A DNA stretch of 39,537 nt from Blautia sp. (GTDB taxonomy: Bacteria > Bacillota > Clostridia > Lachnospirales > Lachnospiraceae): assembly GCA_026169535.1 (NCBI GenBank), contig JAPFCU010000061.1:1-39537 (forward strand), in the 5' to 3' direction. The position numbers were made by a program, and so were the translations under genes. Positions 14,215-23,080 of this stretch are shown piece after piece; position 1 is the stretch's first letter, and each line of letters begins with the position of its first letter. The notes under the pieces are model-generated. The model was not told the origin of the DNA. It did no database searches and saw nothing but the letters and a program-made list of their open reading frames with translations.

Positions 14215-14739
14215 ATGAAGAAAATTGAAGATTATGTAAGAAGTATTCCGGATTTTCCGGAACCAGGAATTATTTTTCGGGATGTGACAAGTATTCTGCA
14301 GGATGCAGATGGACTGACATTAGCTATTGATCTTATGCAGGATTGTTTGAAAGACACGGATGTAGATGTGATCGTTGGGACAGAATCCAGAGGATTTATG
14401 TTTGGTGTACCGATTGCATACAATCTTCATAAACCATTTGTGCCGGTTCGGAAAAAAGGCAAGCTTCCATGTGAGACAGTTTCCAGAAGTTATGATCTGG
14501 AGTATGGCAGCGCTGCTATTGAGATGCATAAAGATTCGATCAAGCCAGGACAGAAAGTAGCTGTGATCGATGATCTGATCGCTACAGGCGGTACGGTGGA
14601 AGCAGCAGTAAAACTGATTGAAGAACTTGGCGGTGAAGTGGTTAAAATTGTATTTCTGATGGAACTGGCCGGGCTCAAAGGACGTGAAAAACTGGCAGGA
14701 TATGATGTGGCTTCTGTAATCCGCTATGAAGGAAAATAA
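14215..14739 (+). CDS. apt: Adenine phosphoribosyltransferase
   Basis: Apt converts adenine and PRPP to AMP in purine salvage. The type I PRTase fold shows IPDFPEPGIIFRDVTS at the N-terminus, GTESRGFMFG as the adenine loop, and the PRPP-binding VAVIDDLIATGGT at about residues 116-128. The length of 174 is typical. GGCGGAGG at 14189-14196 precedes ATG 14215 at a longish spacing. It is encoded 79 bp before relA, an order common in Firmicutes, which couples purine salvage with (p)ppGpp metabolism. Confidence 0.96.
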   Translation: MKKIEDYVRSIPDFPEPGIIFRDVTSILQDADGLTLAIDLMQDCLKDTDVDVIVGTESRGFMFGVPIAYNLHKPFVPVRKKGKLPCETVSRSYDLEYGSAAIEMHKDSIKPGQKVAVIDDLIATGGTVEAAVKLIEELGGEVVKIVFLMELAGLKGREKLAGYDVASVIRYEGK

Positions 14740-14818
14740 CCAGTGCAGTAAATATCATGTTTTTGTTTGCTGCAGCAACTGACCACAGACAGATTGAATA
14801 TCAGGCAGGTGGGAGAGA

Positions 14819-17146
14819 ATGGCAGAAAAAGATAAAAATATAAAGCTTAATAAACAAGCCGGACTGACAGATGCGGAAAAAAGAGAAACCGTAAAAAAAG
14901 CAGATGCAGCTGTAAAATCTATGAGTGATTTTACCAGTCCGGAGGTTCTGTATCAGGAATTGATCACCAGTGTGAAAAAATATCATCCGTCTACGGATAT
15001 TACCATGATACAGAAAGCATATGAGGTTGCAAAAGAGGCTCACAAGGATCAGAAGAGAAAATCAGGAGAACCCTATATTATCCATCCGCTTTGTGTGGGT
15101 ATTATCCTGGCAGATCTGGAACTTGATAAAGAAACGATCGTTGCCGGACTTCTTCATGATTCTGTTGAAGATACCTGGATGACATATGAGGAAGTGGAAA
15201 AGGAATTCGGAGCAGAGGTGGCGCTTCTGGTAGATGGAGTCACGAAGCTGGGGCAGCTGAATTATTCTAAAGACAAGGTGGAGCTCCAGGCGGAAAATCT
15301 GCGAAAAATGTTTCTTGCCATGGCAAAGGATATCAGGGTTATTCTGATCAAACTGGCAGACCGCCTTCACAATATGCGTACACTGCAGTATATGCGGCCG
15401 GAAAAGCAGCAGGAGAAAGCAAGAGAGACAATGGATATCTATGCTCCTATTGCCATGCGTCTTGGTATTTCCAAAATCAAGGTAGAGCTGGATGATCTTT
15501 CTCTGAAATATCTGAAGCCGGACGTTTATTATGATCTTGTTGATAAAGTTTCCCTGAGAAAAAGTGAAAGAGAGGAATTTGTCAACGGAATCGTAAAACA
15601 GGTAAAGCAGCATATGGAAGATGCCGGGATAGAAGCACAGGTAGATGGACGTATCAAACATTTTTTCAGTATTTATAAAAAAATGGTCAACCAGAATAAA
15701 ACCATCGACCAGATTTATGACCTTTTTGCAGTGCGTATACTGGTAGATAATGTAAAAGACTGTTATGCGGCTCTTGGTGTGATTCATGAAATGTACAAGC
15801 CTATTCCCGGCAGATTTAAGGATTACATTGCCATGCCGAAGCCGAATATGTATCAGTCTCTTCATACGACACTGATCGGTCCAAGCGGACAGCCTTTTGA
15901 AATCCAGATCCGTACCTATGAAATGCATAAAACTGCAGAATATGGTATTGCAGCCCACTGGAAATATAAGGAATCCTCAGACGGAAAAACTCCGGTTGGA
16001 AAAAGTGAGGAAGAAAAACTTAACTGGCTCCGTCAGATTTTGGAATGGCAGAGAGATATGTCTGATAACAGAGAATTTATGAGTCTCCTGAAGAATGATC
16101 TGGATCTTTTTGCCGACAGTGTTTACTGTTTTACTCCGCTGGGAGATGTCAAAACCCTTCCGGCGGGTTCTACTCCTATTGATTTTGCCTATTGTGTCCA
16201 TAGTGCAGTAGGAAATCGTATGGTAGGGGCACGAGTGAACGGAAAGCTGGTTCCAATTGAGTATGAGATTCAGAATGGAGACCGTATTGAGATTATTACT
16301 TCACAGAATTCTCAGGGTCCCAGCCGTGACTGGCTGAAGCTGGTAAAAAGTACACAGGCCAAGAATAAGATCAATCAGTGGTTTAAAAAAGAACTGAAAG
16401 AAGATAATATCCTGAAGGGAAAAGACATGCTTGCCCAGTATGCAAAGACCAAGGGATATAAGATTGGCTCCTATACAAAAAGTCAGTACATGGAAGCAGT
16501 TATGCATAAGTATGGATTCCGCGACTGGGATTCCGTGCTGGCAGCAATCGGGCATGGCGGTCTGAAAGAAGGTCAGGTATTTAATAAACTGATGGAAGCT
16601 TACGAGAAAGAACATGCCAAAAAGATTACAGATCAGGATGTTCTCGACGCTGCTTCAGAGGCACAGGAAAAACTCCATCTTGTAAAATCCAAGGGTGGTA
16701 TTGTTGTGCGGGGTATCCACGACGTGGCGGTACGGTTCTCGAAATGCTGCAGTCCCATTCCGGGAGATGAAATCGTAGGATTTGTCACAAGAGGAAGAGG
16801 AATTACAATCCATCGAACAGACTGTGTTAATGTGTTGAATATGTCGGAGGCGGATCGTACCAGACTGATCGAGGCGGAATGGCAGGCTGATACAAAAACT
16901 TCTGAAAAATATATTGCAGAGCTTAGGATCTTTGCAAACAACCGGACCGGTCTGATCGTAGATCTTTCTAAACTTTTTACAGAAAGAAAGATCGATATGA
17001 AAAATATGAACTGCCGTACCAACAAACAGGATAAGGCAACCCTTGCAGTCAGCTTTGAGATTGCCAGTAAGGAAGAGCTTGCATCTCTGATCGAAAAGAT
17101 TCGTCAGGTGGAAAGTGTTCTGGATGTAGAGCGTACTACAGGCTGA
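14819..17146 (+). CDS. relA: Bifunctional (p)ppGpp synthetase/hydrolase (Rel/SpoT)
   Basis: This 775-residue protein makes and degrades (p)ppGpp. The hydrolase HD domain is intact (IVAGLLHDSVEDT with His113-Asp114, and KLADRLHNMRTL). The synthetase domain has HFFSIYKKM, DLFAVRILVD and KPNMYQSLHTTL. A TGS domain (VYCFTPLGDVKTLPAGSTPIDFAY), a zinc-finger-like region (RFSKCCSPIPGDEIVGF) and a C-terminal ACT domain follow. This is the long ribosome-responsive form. GGTGGGAG at 14808-14815 is very close to ATG 14819. It is cotranscribed with apt and probably with the downstream MBL and hemZ genes. Confidence 0.97.
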   Translation: MAEKDKNIKLNKQAGLTDAEKRETVKKADAAVKSMSDFTSPEVLYQELITSVKKYHPSTDITMIQKAYEVAKEAHKDQKRKSGEPYIIHPLCVGIILADLELDKETIVAGLLHDSVEDTWMTYEEVEKEFGAEVALLVDGVTKLGQLNYSKDKVELQAENLRKMFLAMAKDIRVILIKLADRLHNMRTLQYMRPEKQQEKARETMDIYAPIAMRLGISKIKVELDDLSLKYLKPDVYYDLVDKVSLRKSEREEFVNGIVKQVKQHMEDAGIEAQVDGRIKHFFSIYKKMVNQNKTIDQIYDLFAVRILVDNVKDCYAALGVIHEMYKPIPGRFKDYIAMPKPNMYQSLHTTLIGPSGQPFEIQIRTYEMHKTAEYGIAAHWKYKESSDGKTPVGKSEEEKLNWLRQILEWQRDMSDNREFMSLLKNDLDLFADSVYCFTPLGDVKTLPAGSTPIDFAYCVHSAVGNRMVGARVNGKLVPIEYEIQNGDRIEIITSQNSQGPSRDWLKLVKSTQAKNKINQWFKKELKEDNILKGKDMLAQYAKTKGYKIGSYTKSQYMEAVMHKYGFRDWDSVLAAIGHGGLKEGQVFNKLMEAYEKEHAKKITDQDVLDAASEAQEKLHLVKSKGGIVVRGIHDVAVRFSKCCSPIPGDEIVGFVTRGRGITIHRTDCVNVLNMSEADRTRLIEAEWQADTKTSEKYIAELRIFANNRTGLIVDLSKLFTERKIDMKNMNCRTNKQDKATLAVSFEIASKEELASLIEKIRQVESVLDVERTTG

Positions 17147-17185
17147 TACAGCAGGGAAAACATTTTTTAGAAAGAGAGAAACGAT

Positions 17186-17815
17186 ATGAAAAACGCAGAT
17201 CTTCAGAAATGTATTCTTGGTTCGGTATCTACCAATTGTTATTTACTTAAAAATAAAGAAACAGGAGAACTTCTGATCATTGATCCTGCTGATCATGCAG
17301 AAATTATCTCCTCAAAAATAAAGGAAATGCAGGCAGAGCCAAAGGCGATTCTTTTGACTCATGGTCATTATGACCATATTCTGGCAGCGGAAGATTTGAG
17401 AAAAGAACTTCAGATCCCGGTTTATGCCTGTGAAAAAGAAACAGGTACACTTCTGGATCCGTCGGTAAATCTTTCCGGATATGGAAGCAGAGTCTGTTCT
17501 TTGAAAGCGGACATACTTCTTACGGACCTTCAGGTTTTTGAAGCAGCAGGTTTTTCGGTACAGATGCTCCATACCCCGGGACATACGGAGGGAAGCTGCT
17601 GCTATTATCTGGAGGAGGAAGGACTTCTTTTCAGCGGTGATACGCTGTTTTATGGTTCTGTAGGGAGAACGGATTTTCCGGGCGGAAGCACAGCTCAGAT
17701 TGTTCAGAGCCTTCACAGACTGACAGATAACCTTCCTGAGGATACAGAAGTTTTTCCGGGACATGATATGTCCACGACCATTGGTTATGAAAAGAGGTAT
17801 AATCCATTTGTATAA
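17186..17815 (+). CDS. Metallo-beta-lactamase fold hydrolase (glyoxalase II-like)
   Basis: The 209-residue protein carries the metal site THGHYDHI (His59, His61, Asp63, His64). It also has HTPGHTEGSCCYY, SGDTLFYGSVGRTDFPGG and the final FPGHD. These are the marks of the YcbL/GloB-like subfamily. The closest known activities are hydrolysis of S-lactoylglutathione and related thioesters, but members in glutathione-free anaerobes probably act on other thiols, so the substrate is open. The last codons overlap the preferred hemZ start. The pairing relA - MBL - hemZ is recurrent in Clostridia. Confidence 0.9.
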   Translation: MKNADLQKCILGSVSTNCYLLKNKETGELLIIDPADHAEIISSKIKEMQAEPKAILLTHGHYDHILAAEDLRKELQIPVYACEKETGTLLDPSVNLSGYGSRVCSLKADILLTDLQVFEAAGFSVQMLHTPGHTEGSCCYYLEEEGLLFSGDTLFYGSVGRTDFPGGSTAQIVQSLHRLTDNLPEDTEVFPGHDMSTTIGYEKRYNPFV

Positions 17816-19334
17816 AATCAGAATTCTGTTTGAAAACAGAGACTTTGAACATGATATCTACGAGTTGATCCGGGCTTTTTATCCGGATGCGGAAATTTTT
17901 GTTTCCTACGAAAAAGAAGAGGAAGTACAGGCGGACCTTGCATTTCGAGTGGAAGCACAGGGACAGAGCTTCATGATCCATTACCGCAGTGAGGAGAATA
18001 AAGGCGTAACATGTGGAGAGATGATAAAGGGGCAGTCTTCGGATGCCCTTCTTTCCTGTAAAGAAGATTCTGCTGATAAAGAAAAAGCTCATGAACTCCG
18101 AAAAGAGCAGAAGGATATTATCAAGCAGGTACTTTACCGGCTTTTGGTAAAGCTTACAGGAAGGACACTTCCCTGGGGGAACCTTACGGGGATCCGTCCT
18201 GCCAAGCTGGCTATGGCCATGCTCGAATCCGGAATGAAAAATTCTGAAGCAGCACAGGAAATGAGAGATCGCTATATGGTCAGCCCGGAAAAAACAGCAC
18301 TTGCCATTGCTATTGCAAACAGAGAAAGAGAGCTGCTGAAGGATATTGATTATGAAAACGGATACAGCCTTTATGTAGGCATTCCTTTTTGTCCAAGTAT
18401 CTGTCTTTACTGTTCCTTCAGCTCATACCCTCTGAAGCAGTGGAAAAACAAGGTAGATCTATATCTGGATGCTTTGTGTAAGGAAATCGAGGCAGTATCC
18501 CGGATCATGGAAGAAAAAGGTAGAAAGCTGGACACTGTTTATATTGGAGGCGGCACACCGACCACTTTGGAGCCAGATCAGCTGAAACGGCTTCTGGACT
18601 CTCTGATGGAGCACTTTGACTGCAGAAATCTGGCAGAATTTACCATAGAGGCCGGACGCCCGGACAGTATTACAAAGGAAAAGCTTCAGATGATCAGGAA
18701 ATATCCGGTTAGCAGAATTTCTGTAAATCCTCAGACCATGAATCAGGAAACCTTGGATATTATTGGAAGGCGTCATACGGTAGAGGAGACCAGGAATGCA
18801 TTTATGCTGGCCAGAGAGTGTGGATTTGACAACATTAATATGGATCTGATTGTGGGGCTGCCTGGTGAGGATAAAGAAAAGGTGGCACATACTTTGGATG
18901 AAGTGAGAGCACTGGCACCGGATAGTCTGACTGTACATTCTCTGGCTGTGAAGCGTGCGGCCAGGCTGAATATGTTTAAGGATCAGTATCAGGAAATGAC
19001 TTTCGAAAATAATCAGGAAATCATGGATATGACCATGAAAACTGCTTATGAAATGGGAATGAGCCCTTATTATCTGTATCGACAGAAAAATATGAAGGGT
19101 AATTTTGAAAATGTAGGCTATGCAGAGGTTGACAAAGCAGGGATTTACAATATACTGATTATGGAAGAGAAACAGCCGATCATTGCACTTGGAGCAGGTG
19201 GATCCTCCAAACTGGTCTTTGATCATGGAAAAAGGATCGAACGTGTTGAAAATGTAAAGGATGTATCCAATTATATTGCCCGCATTGATGAGATGATCGA
19301 AAGAAAACGGGCAGGGATCCGGAAATGGTTATAA
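17808..19334 (+). CDS. hemZ: Coproporphyrinogen dehydrogenase HemZ-like radical SAM protein
   Basis: The product is an oxygen-independent coproporphyrinogen III oxidase relative. A roughly 160-residue N-terminal domain typical of HemZ (YKIRILFENRDFEHDI) precedes the radical SAM core, with CX3CX2C at Cys195, Cys199 and Cys202 (CPSICLYC), then YIGGGTPT and the HemN-like C-terminal domain. I prefer TTG 17808 (AAAGAGG at 17791-17797, overlapping the upstream stop) because homologues begin at that strand. In-frame ATG 17787 or 17763 would add 7 or 15 residues. Several HemN-family relatives are not true oxidases, and no other haem synthesis gene is seen here, so the exact reaction is uncertain. Confidence 0.9.
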   Translation: MYKIRILFENRDFEHDIYELIRAFYPDAEIFVSYEKEEEVQADLAFRVEAQGQSFMIHYRSEENKGVTCGEMIKGQSSDALLSCKEDSADKEKAHELRKEQKDIIKQVLYRLLVKLTGRTLPWGNLTGIRPAKLAMAMLESGMKNSEAAQEMRDRYMVSPEKTALAIAIANRERELLKDIDYENGYSLYVGIPFCPSICLYCSFSSYPLKQWKNKVDLYLDALCKEIEAVSRIMEEKGRKLDTVYIGGGTPTTLEPDQLKRLLDSLMEHFDCRNLAEFTIEAGRPDSITKEKLQMIRKYPVSRISVNPQTMNQETLDIIGRRHTVEETRNAFMLARECGFDNINMDLIVGLPGEDKEKVAHTLDEVRALAPDSLTVHSLAVKRAARLNMFKDQYQEMTFENNQEIMDMTMKTAYEMGMSPYYLYRQKNMKGNFENVGYAEVDKAGIYNILIMEEKQPIIALGAGGSSKLVFDHGKRIERVENVKDVSNYIARIDEMIERKRAGIRKWL

Positions 19335-19349
19335 TGGGAGGTGTACAGA

Positions 19350-19913
19350 TTGGGTGCGGCAGAAACAGAAACGCTGAAAACATCTGACAGAATACTGGAT
19401 TTTGATCTGTCGGCCGAGCTGAATCACGGGATCGTGGTCAGTAATCTTGCGTATGAGGTGGCTTTGGAAATGGGGCTGGAGGAATCTGTCTGTTATGAGC
19501 TGGCAATTGCCGGTATGCTGCATGATATTGGAAAGCTGAGACTGACAGAATATATCAACGGACGGGAAAAGGATCCTCTTCTGATAGAAGAACTGAAATA
19601 TGTTCGTATGCACTCTACGCTGGGATACGAGGAACTGAAAGGAAAGGGATATTCAGAATTTGTTCTGGAAAGTATATTGTATCATCATGAAAATTATGAT
19701 GGAACCGGCTATCCGGAAAACCTGGCCGGAGAGGAAATTCCCATTGGCGGAAGGATCTTAAGAGTATGTGATGTTTTTGCGGCACTGAGTTCAGACAGAC
19801 CTTATCGGACTGCATTTGACGTGGCTACAGTGGTGGAACTTATGATTGATGAGATCAAAAACTTTGACATGGAAGTTTTTCTTACATTTCAAAGAGTGAT
19901 ACATAAAAAATAA
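19350..19913 (+). CDS. Stand-alone HD-GYP domain protein
   Basis: The 187-residue protein is a single HD-GYP domain: NHGIVVSNLAYEVA, MLHDIGKL (the HD pair), MHSTLGYEEL, LYHHENYDGTGYP (the HHExxDGxGYP signature) and LRVCDVFAALSSDRPYR. HD-GYP enzymes usually hydrolyse cyclic di-GMP. All metal residues look intact, so activity is expected although the nucleotide specificity is not proven. TTG 19350 is chosen because GGGAGG at 19336-19341 overlaps the alternative GTG 19341. It has no receiver or sensory domain. Lying 15 bp after hemZ and 13 bp before hisS, it is part of the housekeeping transcript. Confidence 0.9.
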   Translation: MGAAETETLKTSDRILDFDLSAELNHGIVVSNLAYEVALEMGLEESVCYELAIAGMLHDIGKLRLTEYINGREKDPLLIEELKYVRMHSTLGYEELKGKGYSEFVLESILYHHENYDGTGYPENLAGEEIPIGGRILRVCDVFAALSSDRPYRTAFDVATVVELMIDEIKNFDMEVFLTFQRVIHKK

Positions 19914-19926
19914 ACAGGAGGCAGGC

Positions 19927-21183
19927 ATGGCATTAAAGAAAAAACCGGTAACCGGTATGAAAGACATTTTACCAAAAGAAATGGAAATCCGTAATTATGT
20001 GATAAACATGATCCGTGAGACTTACGGAAAATTTGGATTTTCTTCTATCGAAACTCCATGTGTGGAGCATATCGAAAATCTCAGCAGTAAGCAGGGCGGA
20101 GAAAACGAGAAATTGATCTTTAAAATCCTCAAACGAGGAGAGAAACTAAAACTGGAAAGTGCAAAGGAGGAAGCGGATCTGGTGGATTCCGGTCTTCGTT
20201 ATGATCTGACAGTTCCTCTTTCCAGATATTATTCAAACAATGCAAATGAGCTTCCGGCTCCTTTTAAGGCATTGCAGATGGGAAATGTATGGAGGGCAGA
20301 CCGTCCTCAGAGAGGTCGATTCCGTCAGTTTATGCAGTGTGATATTGATATTCTGGGAGAGCCAACTTATCTCGCAGAGATCGAACTGGTACTGGCAACT
20401 ACCACTCTCCTGGGCAAACTGGATTTCCATAACTTTACTATTCGTATCAATGACAGAAAGATACTGAAGGCAATGGCCCAGTACAGCGGCTTCCCTGCAG
20501 AAAGCTTTGATACGGTATTTATCATTCTGGATAAGATGGATAAGATCGGTCTGGAAGGTGTGGCAGCCGAACTGGAAAAAGAAGGCTTTGCCAAGGAAAG
20601 CATTGATACTTATCTTGGCATGTTCCGTGAGATCACATCAGATATTGAAGGTGTTCGTTACTGTAAAGAAAAACTGAAGGAGGTTCTTGATCCGAAGGTG
20701 GCAGAGGATCTGGAAACTATCATTTCTTCTGTGGACGCGGTAAAGAGTGCAGACTTTAAAATTTCTTTTGACCCGACACTGGTTAGAGGAATGTCTTATT
20801 ACACAGGACCGATCTTTGAGATCGCGATGGATGAGTTTGGCGGTAGCGTAGGCGGCGGCGGACGCTATGATGAGATGATTGGTAAATTTACAGGTCAGAA
20901 TACTTCTGCCTGCGGATTTTCCATTGGCTTTGAACGTATTGTTATGCTGCTTCTGGAAAGAGAATATGAAGTTCCGGGAAGCAATGCGAAAAAAGCATAT
21001 CTGATCGAAAAAAATATGCCTGCAGACAAACTTCTTACTATTCTGAAACAGGCGGAAGAAGAAAGAAGAAACGGAGTTCAGGTAAATCTTTCTATTATGA
21101 AGAAAAATAAGAAATTCCAGAAAGAACAGATGATGGGCGAGGGATACACCGAGTTTGTTGAGTTTTTCCGGGATAAACTATAA
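19927..21183 (+). CDS. hisS: Histidyl-tRNA synthetase
   Basis: This class II synthetase has 418 residues. GMKDILPKEMEIRN lies at the start, the motif 2 region reads RRYDLTVPL-like (LRYDLTVPLSRYYSNN) and GRFRQFMQCDIDILG. The histidine-specific loops are LVRGMSYYTGPIFEI and GGGGRYDEM, with motif 3 at GFSIGFERI. The C-terminal anticodon domain is present though short (KNKKFQKEQMMGEGYTE). AGGAGGCAGGC at 19917 onwards serves ATG 19927. No T-box leader is visible in the 13 bp in front, so it is controlled with the operon. Confidence 0.96.
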   Translation: MALKKKPVTGMKDILPKEMEIRNYVINMIRETYGKFGFSSIETPCVEHIENLSSKQGGENEKLIFKILKRGEKLKLESAKEEADLVDSGLRYDLTVPLSRYYSNNANELPAPFKALQMGNVWRADRPQRGRFRQFMQCDIDILGEPTYLAEIELVLATTTLLGKLDFHNFTIRINDRKILKAMAQYSGFPAESFDTVFIILDKMDKIGLEGVAAELEKEGFAKESIDTYLGMFREITSDIEGVRYCKEKLKEVLDPKVAEDLETIISSVDAVKSADFKISFDPTLVRGMSYYTGPIFEIAMDEFGGSVGGGGRYDEMIGKFTGQNTSACGFSIGFERIVMLLLEREYEVPGSNAKKAYLIEKNMPADKLLTILKQAEEERRNGVQVNLSIMKKNKKFQKEQMMGEGYTEFVEFFRDKL

Positions 21184-21198
21184 AAAGGAGTAAATATC

Positions 21199-22995
21199 AT
21201 GGCAGAAAGCATGAAGGGACTGCACAGAACCTGCCGCTGTGCGGAAGTGACAAATGAGATGACAGGAAATAAGGTAACGCTGATGGGATGGGTTCAGAAA
21301 GCCAGAAACAAGGGCGGTATCGTGTTTGTAGATTTAAGAGACCGTTCCGGAATCATGCAGGTGATTTTTGAAAACGGAAGCATTGATGAAGAAGGGTTTG
21401 AGAAAGCCGGAAAACTGAGAAGTGAATTTGTTATCGCGGTTACCGGTATCGTGGAAAAAAGAGGCGGCGCAGTAAATGAAAATCTTGCTACCGGTGAGAT
21501 TGAACTTCGCGCAAATGAACTTCGTGTTCTGGCTGAATCAGAGGTTCCGCCGTTCCCCATTGAAGAAAACAGCAAAACAAAAGATGAGATTCGTCTGAAA
21601 TATCGTTATCTGGATCTGAGAAGACCGGATCTTCAGAGAAATCTGATGCTGAAAAGCAAGGTTGCCATGCTTACAAGAAAATTCTTTGCAGAGGAAGGTT
21701 TTCTTGAGGTTGAGACTCCGATCCTTGGAAAGACAACACCGGAAGGTGCAAGAGATTATCTGGTTCCATCCAGAGTACATCCGGGAAGTTTCTATGGACT
21801 TCCACAGTCTCCTCAGCTTTATAAACAGCTTCTTATGTGTTCAGGCTATGATCGTTATATCCAGATTGCACGCTGCTTCCGTGATGAAGATCTTCGTGCA
21901 GACCGCCAGCCGGAATTTACTCAGATCGACATGGAATTGTCGTTTGTTGATGTAGATGACGTCATTGATGTAAACGAGAGATATCTTGCCTATGTATTTA
22001 AAGAAGTGCTTGGTTTGGATGTACAGCTTCCGATCCAGCGTATTACATGGCAGGAGGCTATGGACCGCTTTGGTTCTGACAAGCCGGATATGCGTTTTGG
22101 AATGGAACTCAATGATGTCAGCGAGGTTGTAAAGGACTGCGAATTTGTAGTGTTTAAGGGAGCTCTTGAAGCAGGTGGAACTGTCCGTGGTATCAATGCA
22201 GAGGGACAGGGTTCTATGCCGAGAAAGAAGATCGATAAACTGGTGGAATTTGCAAAAGGCTACGGAGCGAAAGGTCTTGCATATATTGCCATTGCAGAAG
22301 ATGGAACAAGAAAATCTTCTTTTGCGAAATTTATGAAAGATGAGGAAATGGATGCTCTTGTACAGGCTATGGAAGGTAAGCCGGGAGACCTGCTTCTTTT
22401 TGCAGCTGATAAGAATAAGGTTGTTTATGATGTTCTGGGAGCTCTCCGTGTAGAACTTGCCAAGCAGATGGAACTTCTGGACAAAAATGAATACCGCTTT
22501 GTATGGGTAACAGAATTCCCGCTTCTTGAGTGGAATGAAGAAGAAAACCGCTTTACTGCAATGCATCATCCATTTACTATGCCTATGGAAGAGGATCTCC
22601 CTCTTCTGGATACAGATCCGGGCAAGGTTCGTGCAAAAGCATATGATATTGTTCTGAACGGAAATGAGATCGGTGGAGGAAGTGTCAGAATCCACCAGAA
22701 CGACATTCAGGAAAAAATGTTCCAGATGCTTGGATTCACTGAGGAATCTGCTTACGAGCAGTTCGGATTCCTCCTGAATGCATTTAAATATGGAGTACCG
22801 CCTCATGCAGGACTGGCATATGGACTTGACCGTCTGGTGATGCTTATGGCAAAGGTCGACAGTATCCGTGATGTCATTGCTTTCCCAAAAATAAAGGATG
22901 CATCCTGTCTTATGACACAGTCTCCAAGCCAGGCAAGCAGTGTGCAGCTGGAAGAACTTGGTCTGGAAATTACAGAAGAAGAAACAGAAGAATAA
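21199..22995 (+). CDS. aspS: Aspartyl-tRNA synthetase
   Basis: The enzyme has 598 residues and the bacterial AspRS layout. An N-terminal OB anticodon domain (VTLMGWVQKARNKGGIVFVDLRDRSG) leads to class II motif 1 (FLEVETPILGKTTPEGARDYLVPSR) and motif 2 (ARCFRDEDLRADRQPEFTQIDME). The GAD insertion domain (about 290-420) and motif 3 (AYGLDRLVMLM) follow. It starts 15 bp after hisS behind AAAGGAG (21184-21190), and hisS-aspS adjacency is widespread in Firmicutes. A strong bidirectional terminator follows. Confidence 0.97.
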   Translation: MAESMKGLHRTCRCAEVTNEMTGNKVTLMGWVQKARNKGGIVFVDLRDRSGIMQVIFENGSIDEEGFEKAGKLRSEFVIAVTGIVEKRGGAVNENLATGEIELRANELRVLAESEVPPFPIEENSKTKDEIRLKYRYLDLRRPDLQRNLMLKSKVAMLTRKFFAEEGFLEVETPILGKTTPEGARDYLVPSRVHPGSFYGLPQSPQLYKQLLMCSGYDRYIQIARCFRDEDLRADRQPEFTQIDMELSFVDVDDVIDVNERYLAYVFKEVLGLDVQLPIQRITWQEAMDRFGSDKPDMRFGMELNDVSEVVKDCEFVVFKGALEAGGTVRGINAEGQGSMPRKKIDKLVEFAKGYGAKGLAYIAIAEDGTRKSSFAKFMKDEEMDALVQAMEGKPGDLLLFAADKNKVVYDVLGALRVELAKQMELLDKNEYRFVWVTEFPLLEWNEEENRFTAMHHPFTMPMEEDLPLLDTDPGKVRAKAYDIVLNGNEIGGGSVRIHQNDIQEKMFQMLGFTEESAYEQFGFLLNAFKYGVPPHAGLAYGLDRLVMLMAKVDSIRDVIAFPKIKDASCLMTQSPSQASSVQLEELGLEITEEETEE

Positions 22996-23008
22996 AAACG
23001 ATAAAAGA

Positions 23009-23056
23009 AAATCCCCTTTTCTCAGGAATAACAGTTCCGAAGGAAAGGGGATTTTT
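23009..23056. terminator. Bidirectional terminator between convergent genes
   Basis: AAATCCCCTTT (23009-23019) pairs with AAAGGGGATTT (23044-23054), with A residues before and T residues after, so it can serve aspS on + and the lipoprotein gene on - (stop at 23081). Confidence 0.88.
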
Positions 23057-23080
23057 ATGAAGAAAGTAAGATTTAAAGTG

